Shown here one piece after another: positions 19,280-20,151 of a stretch of DNA of 20,151 nt (position 1 is its first letter; every line of letters begins with the position of its first letter). Under the pieces are notes generated by a model. That model was given only the letters and a program-made list of their open reading frames with translations, did no database searches and had not been told where the DNA came from. The stretch is from Azolla pinnata (lineage: Eukaryota > Streptophyta > Polypodiopsida > Salviniales > Salviniaceae). The stretch covers positions 1-20,151 of the forward strand of contig JBBBWG010011879.1 in assembly GCA_037176905.1 (NCBI GenBank), written 5' to 3'. Made by a program: the position numbers and the translations under genes.

Positions 19280-20151
19280 GCAATCTTCAAATTAGTTACT
19301 AGTGTTATAACCGAATATTAATAAATTCTAATAATTCGTAGTTTAACAGCTAATTCGATTCGACGGGACATCAGTAGTGCATATATATTCCGATCCTAAT
19401 CTCAACCATTAATTCCTGGCATGTATATGCATTTGCATTAATCAGAAATAAGTTGGCTGATGGGGTGGCAAGAAGAAGAATGCCATTGTTGAGGAGTTGA
19501 AGGGAAGGATCTTTGCAGTTGCGACATGAAAGACCAAAGCTTGGAGTGCTCAAATCTCATACAAAATGCTTGTCATAATATTGTAGACGACGTCGTGATA
19601 TATCACCGATGCTCTAGTCAAAGTTTCCCCCATGAATTCTGATATTAAAAACATGGAAGCCCCATGAATTAGCATAATTTGACACCAGGGTACTAGTCTA
19701 GCTGCTCTCCAACTGTAGTTGGGTTCGTCTTATAAAATATTGGTCAGATACATGTAGACAACTTCATGCGGTAACGTCTTGTGTGTATTGGTAGTACAGT
19801 TCATGGCAAATTCTCCTCTCCTCAAAATATGCAGTTATCAATGACCGCATCATGAATAGCAAATCTTGCTATAATGTCACTCTATTTACCTTGAAAAAGT
19901 GGGAAAAAGTAGCAAATCCCGTCGTGGTCGCCAAAAGAGTGTTAGCCCTTCCGGGGAAAGACTAAGACTTTACGTGGGTGGCGATGAATGGTATGTTGCT
20001 TTGTCCCTTTGTAGCCAACCGCTTACGGGTCCCCGGAAGATTCGGGGAAATCCTGATCTATGTAAAGTTGCTTCCGGCCGTAATCCCGGCTAGGTGTTCC
20101 TTCCGTCAGCACTTAACTTCCGATTGCAATACGCAGATCCAGACACACGAC
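19280..20151. other. right edge of the window, no gene recognised
   Basis: Unique AT-rich sequence up to about 19890, then a more GC-rich ~260 bp with short direct motifs (ggggaaag and ggggaaat). No reading frame of convincing length, no splice-consistent homology to the receptor kinases, and no transposon end was found. The GC-rich end could be the start of another retroelement or gene beyond the window. Confidence 0.4.

Noticed and set aside
19371-19553. Minus-strand frame of 60 codons
   Set aside because: No recognisable domain, not conserved elsewhere in the window, and within the length expected by chance.
1-20151. CRISPR array, tRNA, rRNA or bacterial operon signals
   Set aside because: No spaced identical repeats, tRNA-like cloverleaf or ribosomal sequence was seen; the gene structure is that of a plant nuclear genome.

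Overview
The window is nuclear DNA from a flowering plant. Two genes with many introns and canonical GT-AG junctions encode a plant-only architecture: signal peptide, malectin-like ectodomain, GDPC motif, leucine-rich repeats (LRRs), transmembrane segment and Ser/Thr kinase. This is the LRR-I / malectin-like receptor kinase family. A CACTA transposon and a probable LTR fragment flank them. I cannot name the species.

The main structure is a large inverted duplication. The left arm (about 1587-9535) and right arm (about 11716-19250, reversed) carry the same ~8 kb: 5' flank, a 15-exon receptor kinase gene, and 3' flank. Gene A (+, 3694-9068, 1023 residues) and gene B (-, 17370-12142, 1019 residues) therefore converge tail to tail. 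By my hand splicing both are complete and open, with 11 of 15 exons equal in length between them and the other four differing by whole codons. A ~360-bp tract is identical between the arms, introns included, while part of the ectodomain coding sequence is strongly diverged. That patchiness suggests gene conversion, diversifying selection, or both.

The ~2.2-kb spacer between the arms holds broken, out-of-order pieces of related kinase genes: a last exon, then an isolated exon 11, then exons 10 to 13. A fifth relic, an antisense piece of the second exon, lies at 515-572 next to an LTR-like sequence. The locus is thus a receptor-kinase cluster with at least five copies or fragments.

The outer breakpoint of the duplication falls inside the end of a CACTA element. 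It is complete in the left arm (948-1621, 23-bp terminal inverted repeats, 3-bp target duplication TGT) and reduced to its last ~35 bp in the right arm. A 145-bp tandem duplication starts at the same element boundary. The 5' flanks contain no convincing gene, only short reading frames shared by both arms. The last ~870 bp of the window has no recognisable gene.

Both intact kinases, and the one pseudogene piece that covers this site, have HMD in place of the usual HRD in the catalytic loop, so they are non-RD kinases, a type often seen among plant immune receptors. The encoded proteins are probably plasma-membrane receptors for an unknown extracellular ligand.
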